Shown piece after piece: positions 1 through 6,109 of a stretch of 8,456 nt of DNA (the first letter of the stretch is position 1; every line of letters begins with the position of its first letter). The translations under genes and the position numbers were made by a program. Under the pieces are notes generated by a model that ran no database searches, was not told the origin of the DNA, and saw only the letters and a program-made list of their open reading frames with translations. The DNA is taken from contig JAWOGQ010000085.1 of NCBI GenBank assembly GCA_046496745.1, forward strand, positions 1-8,456, read 5' to 3'. This DNA comes from JBNJGT01 sp046496745. GTDB taxonomy: Archaea > Nanobdellota > Nanobdellia > Woesearchaeales > JACJVW01.

Positions 1-63
1 GCTAAGAATCCAAAAGAAGTGTTGCTTGAACTTGCACGCGGGATTCAGGGAACGACCACGTAG
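1..63 (+). CDS. C-terminal end of an unidentified protein (partial)
   Basis: Reading from base 1 gives 20 codons and a TAG stop at 61-63. The tail reads AKNPKEVLLELARGIQGTTT, which has the amphipathic helical look of a real protein C-terminus (KEVLLELARGI) and codon choice like the neighbouring genes. The rest of the gene lies outside the window, so the product cannot be named. It converges on the pilin-like gene whose stop is at 45-47, overlapping it by 19 bases, as the other convergent pairs here also do. The alternative is that this short frame is open by chance; 20 codons alone cannot exclude that. Confidence 0.42.
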   Translation, partial: AKNPKEVLLELARGIQGTTT

Positions 64-608
64 ACCTTATGGATGTGCCCATCATAGAATCTTCCCTGAT
101 GGGATACATTAACATCAAAGATGTATGTTCCGGGAAGAGTGCTAGCAGTTGTTGATATTTTTGGATCAGCTTTTACCTGGAGTCCAATAACCTCATACTC
201 GTTAGTGTCTATCTCGTATGTCTCTGTTGAGTTATATATCCAGCGGGTGTTAATGTAACCATTGTTGAGATTATGTATCTGGCTACCGTTCTCGTAAACT
301 GCTTTCTTGAATTTGATTGAAACATCAAACAAGTTGTTTGAGCCTGGAAGCACATTATTCACACCCAAGCCAAATACATCAAGGTCTCCGCGGGAGATGG
401 TCTTTGTATTGACAGGGATACTCACCCTGGACCCGTCATTCATGAGCTGCTCTATCCTGTTGACAGTATCCTGATCCAGGTCTTTCCTGATTTCTTCTGC
501 CTGGGAAAAAAAGCCTTTGATCATCGCCAAACCTGCTCCGAACACAACAAAGCTGATTATCAGGATGACCAGAAAATTTGCTGAAAGCTCAATACCTTTC
601 CTGTTCAT
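45..608 (-). CDS. Pilin-like secreted/surface protein with class III-type signal (cysteine-free)
   Basis: This 187-residue protein begins MNRKG followed by IELSANFLVILIISFVVFG, a short basic leader, a glycine and a hydrophobic helix at about residues 10-30. That is the layout of archaeal type IV prepilins cut by a PibD/FlaK-type peptidase, with the probable cut after G5. An acidic, coiled-coil-prone linker (about 35-58) leads to a likely beta-rich outer domain ending in VYVVVP. It has no cysteine. Three N-glycosylation sequons are visible (NGS about 107, NST about 126, NVS about 167). An FGLGVNN segment (79-85) lies where the two upstream paralogs have FFGIRNT and YFGVRNT. The start ATG overlaps the stop of the 70-residue gene by the four bases ATGA, so translation is probably coupled. 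It is the last gene of the operon. The exact role (pilus subunit, adhesin, envelope protein) is unknown. Confidence 0.75.
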   Translation of the reverse strand: MNRKGIELSANFLVILIISFVVFGAGLAMIKGFFSQAEEIRKDLDQDTVNRIEQLMNDGSRVSIPVNTKTISRGDLDVFGLGVNNVLPGSNNLFDVSIKFKKAVYENGSQIHNLNNGYINTRWIYNSTETYEIDTNEYEVIGLQVKADPKISTTASTLPGTYIFDVNVSHQGRFYDGHIHKVYVVVP

Positions 609-817
609 TTCAACATCTCATACTCCTTGATCATTATTATCACGAAGAGGAATGATATGACAACACCTGCTATGATGAAGTATATTCCGCTTGTGATGCT
701 CTCGGCTATGCTCTTGTACAGACCATAACCCATACCAAGGGTTCCCAGCCAAAGGAACTTGTCCATGACCAGTTTCATTATCTCGAATTCTTCGGATTGA
801 CTTAAACGTTTTTTCAT
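605..817 (-). CDS. Small protein with two predicted membrane spans
   Basis: This 70-residue protein has a charged N-terminus (MKKRLSQSEEFE), a hydrophobic stretch at about residues 21-34 (FLWLGTLGMGYGLY), a second and stronger one at 44-63, and a charged tail (KEYEMLK). It is probably a hairpin membrane protein with both ends on the same side. It does not resemble a family I can name. The start is supported by an AGGTGAT ribosome binding site overlapping the stop of the upstream pilin-like gene, with a gap of only 9 bases between the genes. Its stop overlaps the next pilin-like start as ATGA. Its place between two prepilin-like genes suggests a membrane partner of the pilin-like proteins, for example an assembly or anchoring factor. 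That is inference from position only. Confidence 0.7.
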   Translation of the reverse strand: MKKRLSQSEEFEIMKLVMDKFLWLGTLGMGYGLYKSIAESITSGIYFIIAGVVISFLFVIIMIKEYEMLK

Positions 818-826
818 GATATCACC

Positions 827-1450
827 TTATTTTACAATCATTGTGAATGTTTCACTGCCCAGATTCGTAACATCCGGACTGGATGGTATTCCGCCTGTTG
901 CATTAAATTGCACGTCTGTGCAGTCATCAATATCTGATTCAGTGCATTTCCAGACAAGCATCTTTCCCCTGAAGGTATCAGGATCTTCTGCAAGCAACTT
1001 GGCATACATCGCTTCTCCTTCACCTGCTGGAATCTCCATCATATTATAGGTCTGGAACCAACTCCAGTGATTTGCGACATTGTCGCCATCATAATAGTCC
1101 TCTTTACCTTCTGTAGCATTACGGCAATTGCCAGTGTTATAACCCTGATCACAAATAAACTGGATAAAATAGACCCTGTCCTGATCATCTGTATTCCTGA
1201 TCCCAAAGAAGAATTCATACGGGGTTCCAGCCTCAACCTCGAATTCTTTTTGCTTGAGGGTTACCAGATCATTGGAAGATATCATCTCATTGATCATCTC
1301 AGTCTCTGTCTCTTCATTGACACGATCGAACTGGTCTGTTGCTGTCTGGAACTGGTTCCTGATAAAACCCAATCCAAGACCAAGAATAGTTATTGCAAGA
1401 ATCAATACAACTATCGCATTGATTGATAAATTAAGGGCTCCTTTTTTCAT
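827..1450 (-). CDS. Pilin-like protein with four cysteines (paralog B)
   Basis: This 207-residue protein starts MKKGALNLSINAIVVLILAI, a two-lysine leader and glycine before a hydrophobic helix (about 10-30). This is an archaeal prepilin-type signal, probably cleaved after G4. An acidic helical linker follows (about 35-60), then a probable beta-rich outer domain with FFGIRNT (81-87), NHWSWFQTYN (127-136) and cysteines 100, 109, 169 and 177. There are N-glycosylation sequons at N111 and N183. It is a tandem paralog of the gene just upstream: the first 87 residues align without a gap and C100 falls at the same position. The GAGGTGA ribosome binding site (about 1456-1462 on the minus strand) overlaps the upstream stop codon. 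The cysteines may form disulfides outside the cell. The function beyond a surface protein is not known. Confidence 0.78.
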   Translation of the reverse strand: MKKGALNLSINAIVVLILAITILGLGLGFIRNQFQTATDQFDRVNEETETEMINEMISSNDLVTLKQKEFEVEAGTPYEFFFGIRNTDDQDRVYFIQFICDQGYNTGNCRNATEGKEDYYDGDNVANHWSWFQTYNMMEIPAGEGEAMYAKLLAEDPDTFRGKMLVWKCTESDIDDCTDVQFNATGGIPSSPDVTNLGSETFTMIVK

Positions 1451-1459
1451 ACTTTCACC

Positions 1460-2014
1460 TCAGTTGACATCAAGATAAAATTTCTTTTTCTCGTATTCTT
1501 CACCATACGTCGCAGTAAAACAGTCAGTTGCAGACCTATTTATTAGAACCTGCAGATAACCATTATAGTTTCCTGATATGTCTGGAAGAACTTCTACACG
1601 GAATGCTTCACTACCTTTTCCAGTAAGTGAGACTGTATTGTATGTATCGAACCAACTCCAGTTCCCTTCACTTGAATTAGGATTCTGGGGGCACTCTGAA
1701 TCAAGGGAGGCACGGCAGAACCATTTGAAAGCAAAGCAAGCGTCAGAACTTGCAGTGTTTCTGACTCCGAAATAGAATGACTTTGGCGCACCAGCCTCTG
1801 TCTTGAAATTCATGTTGTTGAATGTAACCTTGTCACCGCTCTGCTCTATCTCATCTATCATCTGACTCTTGAGTTCCTGGTCTGTGACCTCGAATTTCTC
1901 TGTGGCAGAGCCAAACATGGACTTGACAAATCCCAAGCCTAAGCCCAATAGTGTAATAGCCAGTATCAGTACGACAATTGCATTGATTGAAAGATTCAGT
2001 GAACCTCGTCTCAT
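1460..2014 (-). CDS. Pilin-like protein with four cysteines (paralog A), first gene of operon
   Basis: This 184-residue protein starts MRRGSLNLSINAIVVLILAI, an archaeal prepilin-type signal with probable cleavage after G4, followed by a hydrophobic helix to about residue 30. Its outer domain has YFGVRNT (81-87), cysteines 93, 100, 108 and 165, and GNWSWFDTYN (117-126), matching paralog B in order and largely in register. Sequons include NSS (about 113), NWS (118) and NRS (159). I chose the ATG at 2014 because a GAGGTG ribosome binding site sits at 2025-2020, five bases before it. An in-frame GTG at 2020 lies within that site and is unlikely to be used. As first gene of the operon it is expressed from the TATA box at 2059-2066. 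A structural pilin-like role is inferred; I know of no characterised homolog. Confidence 0.78.
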   Translation of the reverse strand: MRRGSLNLSINAIVVLILAITLLGLGLGFVKSMFGSATEKFEVTDQELKSQMIDEIEQSGDKVTFNNMNFKTEAGAPKSFYFGVRNTASSDACFAFKWFCRASLDSECPQNPNSSEGNWSWFDTYNTVSLTGKGSEAFRVEVLPDISGNYNGYLQVLINRSATDCFTATYGEEYEKKKFYLDVN

Positions 2015-2019
2015 AATCA

Positions 2020-2025
2020 CACCTC
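2020..2025 (-). promoter_or_regulatory. Ribosome binding site of the pilin-like operon
   Basis: The minus strand reads GAGGTG here, five bases before the ATG at 2014. This spacing decides the start codon: the upstream in-frame GTG at 2020 overlaps the site itself. Confidence 0.7.
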
Positions 2026-2058
2026 TTTTGTGTATTATTCTTTCTCTGGTAAGCCCTC

Positions 2059-2066
2059 TTTATAAA
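2059..2066 (-). promoter_or_regulatory. TATA box of the pilin-like operon
   Basis: TTTATAAA reads on the minus strand with an A-rich stretch (CGAAAAT) before it, as expected for a TFB recognition element. Counting about 26 bases from its centre puts the transcript start near 2037, leaving a leader of about 22 bases that carries the GAGGTG site. Confidence 0.6.
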
Positions 2067-2103
2067 ATTTTCGAAGAAGAAGGCAGGATCAGCTGCCCAA
2101 AGT

Positions 2104-2111
2104 TTTATAAA
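2104..2111 (+). promoter_or_regulatory. TATA box of the S8e gene
   Basis: TTTATAAA lies here with its centre about 26 bases before base 2133, next to the ATG at 2134. The S8e message is therefore probably leaderless. The box sits about 40 bases from the oppositely directed pilin-operon TATA box, giving a compact divergent promoter. Confidence 0.6.
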
Positions 2112-2133
2112 GGGGTGGTTATTTCTCAGGAAC

Positions 2134-2511
2134 ATGGTAATTACACAACATAGGCCAAGACGAAAGGAAACAGGATATATATATCGTTCCTATCGGAAAA
2201 AAAGGAATTATGAGAAAGGTAATGCTCCTGTGTATACTAAGCTTGGAGAAAAGAAGATCAGGACCATCAGGACCAGAGGGAACAATAATAAAAGCAAATA
2301 CCTCCAGGCAGATATGGTTAACCTGTTTGATAAGAACAACAAGACATATCACAGGGTCAAGATAAACATGATTGTTGAAAACGAGGCAAACCGCCACTTT
2401 GTCCGGAGAAATGTGCTTACCAAAGGAACCATAATCAACACAGAGAAGGGGAAAGCACGGATAACATCCAGACCTGGACAACACGGAACAATCAACGCTG
2501 TTTTAGTCTGA
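2134..2511 (+). CDS. rps8e: Small-subunit ribosomal protein S8e
   Basis: This 125-residue basic protein belongs to the archaeal/eukaryotic S8e family, a component of the 30S ribosomal subunit with no bacterial counterpart. Recognisable family features, in order, are RRKETG near the N-terminus, RKKRNYEKG (about 21-29), IRTRGNNNK (about 44-52), ENEANRHFVRRNVLTKGTII (about 82-101) and the C-terminal KARITSRPGQHGTINAVLV. The length matches the usual 120-130 residues of archaeal S8e. The extreme N-terminus (MVITQH) departs from the common MARWQGRS-type start. The gene stands alone here with its own TATA box and little or no leader. Its 3' end overlaps the convergent debranching-enzyme gene by 20 bases. 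Confidence 0.95.
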   Translation: MVITQHRPRRKETGYIYRSYRKKRNYEKGNAPVYTKLGEKKIRTIRTRGNNNKSKYLQADMVNLFDKNNKTYHRVKINMIVENEANRHFVRRNVLTKGTIINTEKGKARITSRPGQHGTINAVLV

Positions 2512-4249
2512 TTTCATTTATCAATTCTATATACAGGGCAGTACTCCATAACTGGACCGGACATCCCTGGCTTTTCTGCTCTTTTGCTGAGCTGACTTCA
2601 GCATGAGCACCAATAACTCCTGAATCGAGGATTTCCCTGGTGCTTGCTTCTACAATTTTATCAACATATCCTGAGAAACCACCTGTCCTGGAAAGCACCA
2701 GAGCAGCCATGTTATTGAGGAAATACCAGGAATCCCCCCTATGATAGCTGCGGTTGTCACTGCCGGTATAATGATCAATGAATAGCTCATGGGAGGTATC
2801 GATGCTTGCAATGCCACCCCAGGGCAGCCACAGGTGTTCAAGGGCTGTAGTGAAGCAGGTCTTCCATTCTTCATCTGTAAGAAGCTCAGGATAAACATAG
2901 GCAGCAATGAATAGATTAGGTCTTATGGTGGGATCATCAGCACCATCAGAGAGAACATTTCCATCCCAGAAGGCGTTTCTCACGCGTTGCCTTAACTCAT
3001 CCTCCTGGCGCTTGTACTTGTAATTATTGGTAAAAAGATACATGAACTTGAACATGTTAAGAAATAAAGCCTGTATCTCTATGCGTGCACCTTCCCGGTT
3101 ATCTGACTTGTAGCCGGTATCCATCCAGGTCTCTAAGGGCCGGTTATGGCAAAGCCCATTCATGTATGATACTGTAAGCCTGTTGCATGATATCTCCAAT
3201 GCTTCTGCTATGCGCTTGAATTCTTCCTTTGGAAGATAGTCCTTTAATCTTCCTGTACTGTTCAGGGTCATGAAAAAATCATCAAAGCGTTTGAAAAGCC
3301 AGCCAATGGCATCTGCACTGGAAAGCTTTGTGCCGGGAAACCGATTAGGTATTCTGCCGTCTTCCTGTATCATCCGTGCATAACGCTTTATTATGTGGCC
3401 TGCAAACTCATACCTATGAGTCAGCAAAAGAGCCCGCATGGAGATCAACTCGTCTCGTGACCAGAACTGAAAGAACCAGGGAAGGCCGGCAAACATTCCG
3501 GGGTCATCACCTGAGACTGTAAGCTTATCAAGTGTCTGGATACTGCATTCATATGCCTGCAGGACACGATCGTTTCCTTCTGTTGACATGAGGCTTCCCA
3601 TGTAATCTATTGCATCTTCCCTGAGTCTTGCAAGATGGTTATGGACAAGCCTGTTCTCCTCTATCGCTGCATCCTTGTCAAATCCGAAACTGAAGATATG
3701 CTTGCTGCCGGAAAGCTTTATGGGGCAATGAACGAAGCGCGATGAGATGTTCTCACGTTCTTCATCAACAGGGTAATGGTGCTCTTCCCAGTAATCAGTC
3801 AGGGTAAATTCATCTGGTTTTCTTATGACAAGGTACGCCCGATATTCCTCATCATCATGGGATTCATCCTCTTCTTTGTGTGTTCGTTTTATGAAGGTTA
3901 TGATAATATGCTCGCTTGTGGATTCAACAGCATAATGCCTGCCCCAGGTCCGGGTATCATAGCTTTGGCGTATGTCAAGAAGGAGATCTATGGTGACAGG
4001 TTTTGTTGTCGTGTAAACTATGGAACTTGTGCCCAGAGGCATGAAATACTTTTCTGTAAAATCTTCACGGACACGCTCAACCTCATACGATTTATAGATG
4101 ACATCCTTGATTCCTGATGGATGCTTGAGTTCTTCAATCGCCTTGAACATCTGTCCCTGCATGAAGAAAACCCCTTCATAACGGCTGCTAGGTGAAGGAG
4201 ATAGCAATGCATAACCTCCTAGCCTGTTTGTCAATAGAACCGTATCCAT
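2492..4249 (-). CDS. Glycogen debranching enzyme, archaeal type (amylo-alpha-1,6-glucosidase)
   Basis: This 585-residue cytosolic protein (no signal peptide seen) resembles the archaeal GDE family. Members remove alpha-1,6 branch glucose from glycogen-like polymers using an (alpha/alpha)6-barrel catalytic domain. The N-terminal domain starts with the family-like LLTNRLGGYALLSPSPSSRYEG (about 5-26). The C-terminal catalytic domain shows LPWFFQFWSRDELIS (256-270), SSADAIGWLF (309-318), TWMDTG (373-378), REGARIEIQALFLN (384-397) and, near the end, GCPVQLWSTALYIEL. These carry the acidic and aromatic residues typical of the family, though I cannot assign the catalytic acid and base with certainty. 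It is somewhat shorter than many relatives of 600-700 residues, with no visible break. A GGGGG-type ribosome binding site precedes the ATG. No glycogen synthase or phosphorylase gene lies nearby. Confidence 0.85.
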   Translation of the reverse strand: MDTVLLTNRLGGYALLSPSPSSRYEGVFFMQGQMFKAIEELKHPSGIKDVIYKSYEVERVREDFTEKYFMPLGTSSIVYTTTKPVTIDLLLDIRQSYDTRTWGRHYAVESTSEHIIITFIKRTHKEEDESHDDEEYRAYLVIRKPDEFTLTDYWEEHHYPVDEERENISSRFVHCPIKLSGSKHIFSFGFDKDAAIEENRLVHNHLARLREDAIDYMGSLMSTEGNDRVLQAYECSIQTLDKLTVSGDDPGMFAGLPWFFQFWSRDELISMRALLLTHRYEFAGHIIKRYARMIQEDGRIPNRFPGTKLSSADAIGWLFKRFDDFFMTLNSTGRLKDYLPKEEFKRIAEALEISCNRLTVSYMNGLCHNRPLETWMDTGYKSDNREGARIEIQALFLNMFKFMYLFTNNYKYKRQEDELRQRVRNAFWDGNVLSDGADDPTIRPNLFIAAYVYPELLTDEEWKTCFTTALEHLWLPWGGIASIDTSHELFIDHYTGSDNRSYHRGDSWYFLNNMAALVLSRTGGFSGYVDKIVEASTREILDSGVIGAHAEVSSAKEQKSQGCPVQLWSTALYIELINEIRLKQR

Positions 4250-4284
4250 GTAAACCCCCTTTTACCATATTCATCTAATAGAGA

Positions 4285-4292
4285 TTTATAAA
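4285..4292 (-). promoter_or_regulatory. TATA box of the debranching-enzyme gene
   Basis: TTTATAAA reads on the minus strand (within AGTTTTATAAATCTC). A transcript start about 26 bases on, near 4263, leaves a leader of about 13 bases containing the AAGGGGG ribosome binding site before the ATG at 4249. Confidence 0.55.
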
Positions 4293-4328
4293 ACTTTGTA
4301 TCCAGAAAGTATCCGATACACCGAAAAC

Positions 4329-4336
4329 TATATAAG
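4329..4336 (+). promoter_or_regulatory. TATA box of the nucleosidase gene, with TFB element
   Basis: CGAAAAC directly precedes TATATAAG, a good match to an archaeal TFB element plus TATA box. The expected transcript start is near 4358, two bases before the ATG at 4360, so the message is probably leaderless. No ribosome binding site is visible. Confidence 0.65.
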
Positions 4337-4359
4337 AGAGGTTAGTTGGAAATGTAATT

Positions 4360-5061
4360 ATGAATGTTCAAAAAGTTGGAATAATCGCATCTATCCCTGA
4401 AGAGTTGAATGAGTTTGCAAGAGTCATAAAGAATAACAAGTGGGATGATAAGGAAGTATTTCTGGACATAGGTGGAGTGGGAAAGGCTTCTGCTGCAGTA
4501 GTAACCCAAAAGATGATCTCAGAACAGAATCCAGACCTGATAATCTACGTGGGAGGTGTGGGTGCACTTTCAGAGGAGATGGAACTTGGAGACCTGGTGG
4601 TGGTGTCCCGCGCTATTGATGCAGAGATGGATGCAAGTGCTTTTGATAATACACTCAGAGCAGGAGAGTATCCTTTTACAAGAAAGAGAATCTTTTCAAC
4701 AAGCGAGAACCTGTTTAACATCGCAATCGATGCTCCTTTAGGAACAAAAATACATGAGGGTTATGCAGCTACGGTCTCAACTTTCATGGATTCCACCAAG
4801 AAGAGAATATTCTCAGAAGAGGTAGGTAAAAGACTGGAGATAGAGACAAAAGGAAAGTCGATCAGACCAAACATTGTTGATATGGAAAGCATCGGCTTCC
4901 TTACAGCTACAGAGCAATCAAGGATACCAAATCTCATGATAAGATGTGTTGCCAATGATTTCAAGGGAGATGTTCCAAGGGATTACCAAGAGTTCCTCAG
5001 GCATGGAATCGATAAGTATATTGCGCTTGTGGGATACCTGCTTACACAACTGAAGAACTAA
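4360..5061 (+). CDS. Nucleoside phosphorylase/nucleosidase family protein, MTA/SAH nucleosidase-like
   Basis: This 233-residue protein matches the PNP_UDP_1 superfamily, closest in layout to 5'-methylthioadenosine/S-adenosylhomocysteine nucleosidase, which hydrolyses the N-glycosidic bond of these nucleosides in the cytosol. Visible features: VGIIASIPEEL (6-16), whose glutamate corresponds to the acid of the MTAN N-terminus; GGVGKASAA (38-46); IIYVGGVGAL (61-70); LGDLVVVSRAIDAEMDASAF (76-95); VDMES (173-177), matching the ribose-binding VEMEA motif; and RCVANDFKGD (195-204), where D200 fits the catalytic aspartate of the RAISD motif. The length is normal. A phosphorolytic enzyme or one acting on another nucleoside is possible, because segments such as FMDSTKKRIF differ from the bacterial enzyme. 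It stands alone, divergent from the debranching enzyme, and its stop overlaps that of the winged-helix gene. Confidence 0.78.
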   Translation: MNVQKVGIIASIPEELNEFARVIKNNKWDDKEVFLDIGGVGKASAAVVTQKMISEQNPDLIIYVGGVGALSEEMELGDLVVVSRAIDAEMDASAFDNTLRAGEYPFTRKRIFSTSENLFNIAIDAPLGTKIHEGYAATVSTFMDSTKKRIFSEEVGKRLEIETKGKSIRPNIVDMESIGFLTATEQSRIPNLMIRCVANDFKGDVPRDYQEFLRHGIDKYIALVGYLLTQLKN

Positions 5062-5471
5062 AGTTTCTCTATATATTCTTCAATCCTTTTTAGGATTGGT
5101 TCTACCTGATGGCGGATCACTTTTTGCTGGAATATGTCCATTAGCTTCATCTTTTCTGCCAGGCGGTAAGTGTCCAGGTGCTTCTCTATTATGTAGAGTT
5201 CATGCAGCCTTCGAAGATGCCTATGTATATTTGCAGGGGTCACACCTGTCTTTTTCCTTCTTTTGATAAGGAGGTCCTCTATCCGGTTATAAGGCAAACC
5301 CCGGGGATGGGATATGAGGATATGGAGGATATCAACAATGCTATCACGTGAATCTCCTGGCTGGAGAAGGCCAAGGGACAGGCATATCTTGCGGACAATC
5401 TCACGCTTTGCCATCCTTTTTGGAGGTTCATATTTTCTAAGGGTAATCTCGGTTATGGGGACTTCTTTCAT
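5058..5471 (-). CDS. Winged-helix DNA-binding protein
   Basis: This 137-residue basic protein has a probable winged helix at about residues 42-106: helices around DSIVDILHILIS and YNRIEDLLIKRRKK, a recognition-helix candidate TPANIHRHLRRLHELYII (78-95) and a wing EKHLDTYRL. The C-terminal KLMDIFQQKVIRHQVEPILKRIEEYIEKL is an amphipathic helix likely to mediate dimerisation. I chose the ATG at 5471 because it overlaps the endonuclease III stop as ATGA, implying coupled translation. An in-frame ATG at 5513 would add 14 residues lying inside the end of the endonuclease gene and is less likely. It is the last gene of the radical SAM-nth operon. Role as a transcriptional regulator is inferred; its targets are unknown. 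The family subtype is not recognised. Confidence 0.7.
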   Translation of the reverse strand: MKEVPITEITLRKYEPPKRMAKREIVRKICLSLGLLQPGDSRDSIVDILHILISHPRGLPYNRIEDLLIKRRKKTGVTPANIHRHLRRLHELYIIEKHLDTYRLAEKMKLMDIFQQKVIRHQVEPILKRIEEYIEKL

Positions 5472-6109
5472 TTTACTTTCTTTATCTTTGGGTTTTTTAT
5501 TATTTTCGCACAATAGGGCTCAACAGGACAGGAAGGGCATCTTGGGTTTATGGGCCGGCATATTGACTGGCCAAAAGGAACAAAAACACGGTTGACCATA
5601 TGCCATAGTTTTTCAGGAAGGATCTTCTCAAGCTGCTGTTCTGTCTCAAGGGGTGTGCTGGTACTTATATGGCCCAGCCTGTTGGTGATACGGTGGACGT
5701 GTACATCCACGCAAATGGCAGGCTTGTTGAATGCAACAGAAAGGACAAGGTTTGCAGTCTTTCTTCCGACACCTGGAAGTTCAAGAAGCTTTTCCCTAGT
5801 ATCCGGGACGTGTGTGAGGGAGGCAAGCTTTTTTAGATGAGTTGCTTTTACCCTGAAGAAACCTACCGGATAGATCAGTTCCTCAAGCTCTTCTCTTGTG
5901 ATGGTCTTTAGGTCCTCAAAGCTATTGACTCTTGAAAAAAGCCTTTTTGCTGCCTGGATTGTAGTCCTGTCATTGGTGCGGGAACTCAGGATTGTTGCAA
6001 CCAGAACATGGAAAGGGTCTTGTGTCTGTTCTTTAACCAGTTCAGCAGCAGGAGTATCAAGCTTCGAGACAAAGGATTGTAATTTAAGGATTATCTTTTC
6101 AAGTTCCAT
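5468..6109 (-). CDS. nth: Endonuclease III (DNA glycosylase/AP lyase)
   Basis: This 213-residue base-excision-repair enzyme removes oxidised pyrimidines and cleaves the resulting abasic site. The helix-hairpin-helix motif LPGVGRKTANLVL (111-123) contains catalytic lysine K117. The GPD-type aspartate is D135 in ICVDVHVHRI. The iron-sulfur cluster ligands are C184, C191, C194 and C200 in the spacing C-x6-C-x2-C-x5-C. Each key residue is offset by three from E. coli Nth (K120, D138, C187/194/197/203), so the enzyme looks complete. The N-terminal core has the family motif FHVLVATILSSRTNDRTT (33-50). Its start lies 19 bases inside the end of the radical SAM gene, and its stop overlaps the winged-helix start. 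The Lys-rich tail KNPKIKKVK may help bind DNA. Confidence 0.95.
   Translation of the reverse strand: MELEKIILKLQSFVSKLDTPAAELVKEQTQDPFHVLVATILSSRTNDRTTIQAAKRLFSRVNSFEDLKTITREELEELIYPVGFFRVKATHLKKLASLTHVPDTREKLLELPGVGRKTANLVLSVAFNKPAICVDVHVHRITNRLGHISTSTPLETEQQLEKILPEKLWHMVNRVFVPFGQSICRPINPRCPSCPVEPYCAKIIKNPKIKKVK

Noticed and set aside
1067..1426. 119-codon open frame on the + strand inside paralog B
   Set aside because: It is antisense to the pilin-like gene; its hydrophobic translation reflects the reverse complement of the coding strand and it lacks initiation signals.
2018..2020. GTG as start of the first pilin-like gene
   Set aside because: It lies inside the GAGGTG ribosome binding site at 2020-2025; the ATG at 2012-2014 has proper spacing and gives the same leader length as paralog B.
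2119..2484. 121-codon open frame on the minus strand opposite S8e
   Set aside because: S8e is certain from its family motifs, and the opposite frame has no start signals.
3776..4117. 113-codon open frame on the + strand inside the debranching-enzyme gene
   Set aside because: It is antisense to clearly conserved coding sequence, has no ribosome binding site or TATA box, and its translation resembles no protein.
5472..5513. Longer start (ATG at 5513) for the winged-helix protein
   Set aside because: It would lie within the end of endonuclease III and add a low-complexity Lys-rich stretch; the ATGA overlap at 5468-5471 is the usual coupling arrangement.
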